From positions 45,515,760 to 45,579,759 of the forward strand of contig NC_092804.1 of NCBI RefSeq assembly GCF_040954645.1: 64,000 nucleotides of DNA. Reading direction: 5' to 3'. The position numbers and the translations under genes are program-made. This DNA is from Diabrotica undecimpunctata. Its lineage: Eukaryota; Arthropoda; Insecta; Coleoptera; Chrysomelidae. Numbering within the stretch: position 1 is the stretch's first letter; every line of letters starts with the position of its first letter. The notes under the pieces are model-generated. The model had not been told where the DNA came from and made no database searches. It worked only from the letters and a program-made list of their open reading frames with translations. This document shows, in pieces, positions 59,541 through 64,000 of this stretch.

Positions 59541-59830
59541 TCATTAAGAGACAGACAAACCAACAGAAGTATACGCGAACAATACAAAATTCAAAATATT
59601 AACAGGTGGATAAAACCAAGAAAAAAACACTGGAACGAACATGTAAACCGAATGGGACCAGAGAGATTAGCGAACATCTGTAAAAACAACAAGCCGTATA
59701 GCAGAAGACCCGTTGGAAGGCCTCCAAAAAGGTGGAAAGATAATGTACAGTCAACAACGACTGAAACATAATAAGAGGCAGACAAACCGGAGTAATCCTA
59801 GTCGCGGGAAGAAGAAGAAGAGGAAGGAAA
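59541..59830 (+). mobile_element. RTE-like LINE 3' end
   Basis: The reading 'KHWNEHVNRMGPERLANICK', 'NNKPYSRRPVGRPPKRWKDN', stop, is the end of an RTE ORF2. A short 3' UTR and a (GAA)-rich tail follow at about 59811-59826. It lies upstream of EMC1. Confidence 0.82.
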
Positions 59831-60501
59831 CATTGTTTCTATTGATTCTACCGTCAATATATATGTAAGAAAAAATAGAATACATCCCTATTTGTTTTTA
59901 ATTATAAACTTGTACTCAAGAATTTACAATTTTCGCTTTCACTCTTGGGTGGCAGAATTTAATATTTTTCTAGGTTTTAAAAATATTTGATTTTTATTAT
60001 AAAGTGCAGAACTTATTTGACCAATAAAACTTAAATTACTAACGTTAATTGAAACAGCTCACTAAATTATGTAGGTATGCCATTTCGTTATAAAGGATTT
60101 TTATTATTTTTATCGGAAGCGGCCAAGTAAGATCAATTTTGTTAAGTAATATTATACTTTCACATCTGCTTGAACATTGCTTAATCCGACACAATGTTAT
60201 TTTATATTGCTATACAATTTGGGGAAATTACACAGTTTAGCCTTTTTGGCAAGCGATGTAAATATCATAAATTGTTATTTATTCTGTGTCAATTCCTACA
60301 ATGTATTTTAAAACCTTTCATTTCTAGAATTTCCGCCGTCTATGGTTTAACAACACCCAATTTACGTCAATTGACTCCCACGGCCCTGTTGGAACCTGTG
60401 ATGACATGTAATATATATTCTTTATCTATGGATGACATATTAAATTTTCTTCTTTTTTACAGTTAACGTTTAGAGGTTATGTGAACTCTGATGTAGCAAT
60501 A

Positions 60502-63180
60502 ATGGCAAAAGTTGAACATTTAGTATTTTTAAAATTATATTTAATATTAATAAGTGTAGTAAATTTATCAAGTGCCATTTATGAAGATCAAGTAGGAAAA
60601 TTTGATTGGAAACGATCTTTCATAGGAAAAAGTAAATTTGCAGAAATTGATTCCAAGAGGATTGTCATTGCCACTGAACAGAATGTTTTAGCTAGTTTAA
60701 ACCTCAAAAATGGTCAGATTTTGTGGAGACATATATTAGAAGACCCCAAAGAATATGAAATAAAACTATTGTACATAGACAGAGATATATACACAGTATC
60801 AGGGACAATAAACACTTGGATAGTTCGAAGCTGGGAGATCAACACAGGAGCTCTTATTACGGAATGGCCGATTATTACCGATAAATTACCACCCATGGAC
60901 TTTCGTGTACTAGATGGAAAACTCGTCAATATCATTCCAGTTTTGGGATCCCATTTGGAAGTTTCTAGTTATTATCTTTCTACAGGTGAAGTAATTGAAA
61001 AGAACTTGAAAATATCAGCACCTTGGGTAAAAGATACTTCAAATTGTGTGGTTTCCAGCTCTAAGTATGTGTGTTTATCAAGTAATGACTATTCAGGTCA
61101 GTTGTATTTTATTGATTTCCTTACTAAAGATGATACAGTTCATTCAAAATCAATACAAAGTATCTTAGGTGATGGCTTGGGACCAATTAGTATTAAGCAG
61201 TTGAACACAAACATTCCAGCTTTTCTGTTAATTTCCAATAGATTAGAAAAAATTGTTGAAATAGAAAAAGAAAATATTAAAATCAAAGAAATTGATATTT
61301 CTGGAGAAACTTATATAGCTAGAAATGAGGATAAACTGGTATTATATCAGTTTGAGGCTAGTAGTACTCCTGATAAATTAATTAGTCTAGTTTCTAAGGA
61401 ATACTCCTCAGGGCAAGAGTTGTCAAGAGTTGATGTGGACTATCCTATAGGAGTAGGAGTGCCAGTAATTATTGCAAGCTCTTTAAAAGGTTCTAATGGT
61501 ATCTTGGTGATTAGCACATCAGATAATGCTTTATTAACAATTAAAATACCAGACGGGAAAGTCCAGTGGACTATAGAGGAAGCACTTAGTGATATAGTTG
61601 CTACTGAATTTTTTGAATTACCAATGTCTGAATTAGATGCCTCAATTGAAAATGAATTTAAGACAAATTCTAATAATCTTATTAATATGCTCATCCACAG
61701 ATTAAGTACTCAGGCTAAACAGTTGTCCAATTTAATTTTTGGTAGTCAGTTATTATCAGCTAATGGTTTAGTTAGAGATGAATTTGGTTTCCACAAACTT
61801 ATTGTAGTTGCAACAAAAGTAGGAAAATTGTTTGCTATTGATACTTTATCTGGTTCAATAGCATGGAGTTATAGACTACCAAATGTTAGGCCTTTTAAGT
61901 TATTGGAAAAGGATAAGATGTTTCTGTTTGTACAAAGAACTGCTAGATATGCCCCACTTCCTGCACTATGTACACTTCTTGCTGAAGATTCTACAAGTGG
62001 AAATGCAGTTTTGTTTCAATTTGATCCTATTACAGGATATTCCACAAGAGGCATTGAAAAGTTAGAGTACAAGCTTGCACAGGCAATGTTGTTGCCATAT
62101 GAAGATGAAAATAATCTTAAACCTGTTTTATTGCTCTCGTCTGAACATCAAGCAACTGTGCACCCACCAACAGCCAAGCTATTTGTATATAATTATATAA
62201 AACAGAATCATATTTTCTTAGTAGATAGTAAGAAAAATAGTCTTAAAGGCTACAATTTTTACCACAGTACCAAAGAAGAATTTAAACTTACTCCTACATG
62301 GGAAATAAAGTTCAGTCCTGGAAAAATAGTATCAGTTAACACAAAGCATCCCAACGAAAGGGTACATTCCCAAGGAAGGGTTCTTCCTGATAGATCAGTG
62401 TATTATAAATATGTCAACCCCAATCTAATTAGTGTTGCCACAGTAAGTGAAGATCCAGTTCATAAGCATGTATTAAGTATATACTTAATTGATGGTATTT
62501 CTGGCCTTATCATGTATTCAACATCACACAAAAGAGCCAAAACTCCTATTAAGATGGTGCATTCTGAAAATTGGTTAGTGTACTCATACTTTAGCGAGAG
62601 ATTTAGAAGAACTGAAGTGGTTTCTGCTGAATTATATGAAGGGCATGTTCAAAGTAATAGTACAGTGTTCAGTTCTCATGCTATTAGTGTGTTACCTCAT
62701 GTCCAAACACAGTCTTATATATTACCAGCCACTCCTGTTGATTTAACAGTCACTTTAACAGAAAAAGGCATAACAAATAAGTTTCTACTTCTTGGATTGT
62801 CCACTGGAGTTGTCATAGAGATACCTTGGCTGCTGCTACAGCCTAGATTCAATGATATACCTTGTGGTCCCGAAGAAAGCTGTATTCCCTATATGCCAGA
62901 GGTTCCTCTACCAGCAGAGGCTATCATTAACTACAACCAGTCATTAAGTGGCATAAAGGGAATAGAGGTAGCTGCTGCTAGACTTGAAAGTACTTGCCAT
63001 GTCTTAATACATGGTTTAGATATGTTTTATACTCGGGTGGCTCCTTCAAAGACATTTGATGTATTGAAGGAAGATTTTGATTATATAATGATTGTACTAG
63101 TGTTAACAGGACTTGTTTTAGCTAGTTATATTACCAAATATCTTGCTTCAAAAAAGACTCTAAAGCAAATGTGGAAATAG
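60502..63180 (+). CDS. EMC1: ER membrane protein complex subunit 1 (EMC1)
   Basis: Large subunit of the EMC insertase, which places tail-anchored and multipass membrane proteins in the ER. One uninterrupted exon of 892 codons. Residues 1-25 ('MAKVEHLVFLKLYLILISVV...') form a signal peptide, followed by 'YEDQVGKFDWKRSFIGK', the conserved start of the mature lumenal part. Two beta-propeller regions follow with PQQ-like strands ('VLASLNLKNGQILWRHIL', 'LFAIDTLSGSIAWSYRLP'), then the EMC1 C-terminal domain (DUF1620; 'GISGLIMYSTSHKRAKTPIK', 'YSYFSERFRRTEV'). One membrane helix lies near residues 861-881, followed by a short basic tail. The open frame extends upstream to a GTG at 60481, but the first ATG, which gives a clean signal peptide, is at 60502. 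A polypyrimidine run and AG at about 60452-60463 suggest a 5' UTR intron. Human EMC1 is about 100 residues longer. Confidence 0.97.
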   Translation: MAKVEHLVFLKLYLILISVVNLSSAIYEDQVGKFDWKRSFIGKSKFAEIDSKRIVIATEQNVLASLNLKNGQILWRHILEDPKEYEIKLLYIDRDIYTVSGTINTWIVRSWEINTGALITEWPIITDKLPPMDFRVLDGKLVNIIPVLGSHLEVSSYYLSTGEVIEKNLKISAPWVKDTSNCVVSSSKYVCLSSNDYSGQLYFIDFLTKDDTVHSKSIQSILGDGLGPISIKQLNTNIPAFLLISNRLEKIVEIEKENIKIKEIDISGETYIARNEDKLVLYQFEASSTPDKLISLVSKEYSSGQELSRVDVDYPIGVGVPVIIASSLKGSNGILVISTSDNALLTIKIPDGKVQWTIEEALSDIVATEFFELPMSELDASIENEFKTNSNNLINMLIHRLSTQAKQLSNLIFGSQLLSANGLVRDEFGFHKLIVVATKVGKLFAIDTLSGSIAWSYRLPNVRPFKLLEKDKMFLFVQRTARYAPLPALCTLLAEDSTSGNAVLFQFDPITGYSTRGIEKLEYKLAQAMLLPYEDENNLKPVLLLSSEHQATVHPPTAKLFVYNYIKQNHIFLVDSKKNSLKGYNFYHSTKEEFKLTPTWEIKFSPGKIVSVNTKHPNERVHSQGRVLPDRSVYYKYVNPNLISVATVSEDPVHKHVLSIYLIDGISGLIMYSTSHKRAKTPIKMVHSENWLVYSYFSERFRRTEVVSAELYEGHVQSNSTVFSSHAISVLPHVQTQSYILPATPVDLTVTLTEKGITNKFLLLGLSTGVVIEIPWLLLQPRFNDIPCGPEESCIPYMPEVPLPAEAIINYNQSLSGIKGIEVAAARLESTCHVLIHGLDMFYTRVAPSKTFDVLKEDFDYIMIVLVLTGLVLASYITKYLASKKTLKQMWK

Positions 63181-64000
63181 ATTGTTAACTAGTCAATTTG
63201 ATGTTGTTTAAATTAGATTTTTTATTACAATTTGTTTCAAAAGTCTGTTCAATAGTAAATTGTAGTTTCTGAGAATAGTTCAAAATATTTATAAGTAGAT
63301 AAAACTGTTGCCCATTAAAAAAATGGTATGTATATGGTTCTACTAATTCAATTCTTTTATTTCTACTTTTACTTTTTTTATATTTGCTACTAATTCAAAT
63401 GTCCTGATGATACAATGCTCAGTGTAATTCCATCATAAATGTAGAATTTTGGAAAAAAACAAAGTTTAAACATGTTTATAGTCTATAATGAAGTAATGAA
63501 ATTGCTTCTGACATTTTTTTTATTTTTCAAGGCCAAATAACATTTAGATATATTATACTATACTGGTTTTGGAATATAATTAAGTGCACCAAATCTCATA
63601 TGAACCTTAAAGTTAACATTTCGATCTGCAAACTTATTTTACTAAAATTATTGTTGTGTAAGAGTTCAGCATACAGTTTCATTTTCGTAAAGTCACTTTT
63701 ATTACATTATTTATTAGTTCCTGTATGATTATAATCATTTTTATTAAATTTTTAATAAGTATTAGTATATTATTTAAAGTAAGGTACACTGGGGTAAGAG
63801 GAGCCTAGAAAATCAGTAATTTCTGTTTAAGGCCTTCTAAAAAATTTAGTTTTATATCCACCCTATTAGGTTACCGACAGGTAAGACTGACACCTTTTAA
63901 TACGAATGCGGTGTTAAAACAAAAAACTTTTTTTCTAACAAAAAATTTCAATCATGTGACATGGTTTCTACTTGTCCCACATTTTTTACATGACAAGGGG
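63181..64000. other. Downstream of EMC1: 3' UTR and AT-rich DNA
   Basis: ATTAAA at about 63314 is a possible polyadenylation signal. No gene, element end or repeat was recognised to the window end. Confidence 0.5.

Noticed and set aside
60481..60501. Upstream GTG start for EMC1
   Set aside because: The ATG at 60502 gives a standard signal peptide, and GTG starts are not expected in insect genes.
1..64000. CRISPR arrays, rRNA or tRNA genes, operons
   Set aside because: None was seen. The gene structure, introns and transposons are those of an animal nuclear genome.

Overview
The window is AT-rich, intron-bearing insect nuclear DNA, most likely from a beetle with a large, transposon-filled genome. 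The order is an inference from the transposon mix, not proven by the sequence. Only two conserved host genes can be supported. The first is a cytosolic carboxypeptidase of the CCP5/AGBL5 type (tubulin deglutamylase family) on the minus strand. It has nine coding exons between 55796 (ATG) and 20328 (stop), and every exon junction keeps phase to give a 679-residue protein. The second is a single-coding-exon EMC1 (ER membrane protein complex subunit 1) on the plus strand at 60502-63180. The two genes are divergent, with start codons about 4.7 kb apart.

Almost everything else is decayed mobile DNA. From 1 to 20 kb, upstream of nothing recognisable and downstream of the carboxypeptidase, lie many degenerate reverse-transcriptase remnants of RTE/Jockey-like LINEs on both strands, a 170-bp tandem duplication, and a foldback element with arms of about 250-280 bp. 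From 20 to 56 kb the mobile DNA fills the introns of the carboxypeptidase gene: a 5'-truncated RTE with a (GAA)-rich tail (22.4-24.5 kb), further LINE pieces, an IS630/Tc1-like remnant, a hairpin element, a Penelope GIY-YIG fragment, a Tc1-like DD34E element inserted in a TA microsatellite, a 3.35-kb DDE element with 30-bp terminal inverted repeats and a GTAC target duplication inserted in an older LINE, a small hAT element, and three pogo/Tigger fragments.

The most unusual structure is in the intergenic region between the two host genes. A 2.07-kb element has perfect 30-bp inverted termini that begin CATGGTACAATG, resembling P-element ends, and a 9-bp direct repeat at its borders. It carries a broken THAP domain and is inserted into the terminus of a 568-bp long-TIR MITE, which has its own 8-bp target duplication.

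No tRNA, rRNA, CRISPR or operon-like organisation was seen. Borders of old LINE fragments are approximate because they were judged from conceptual translation by eye.
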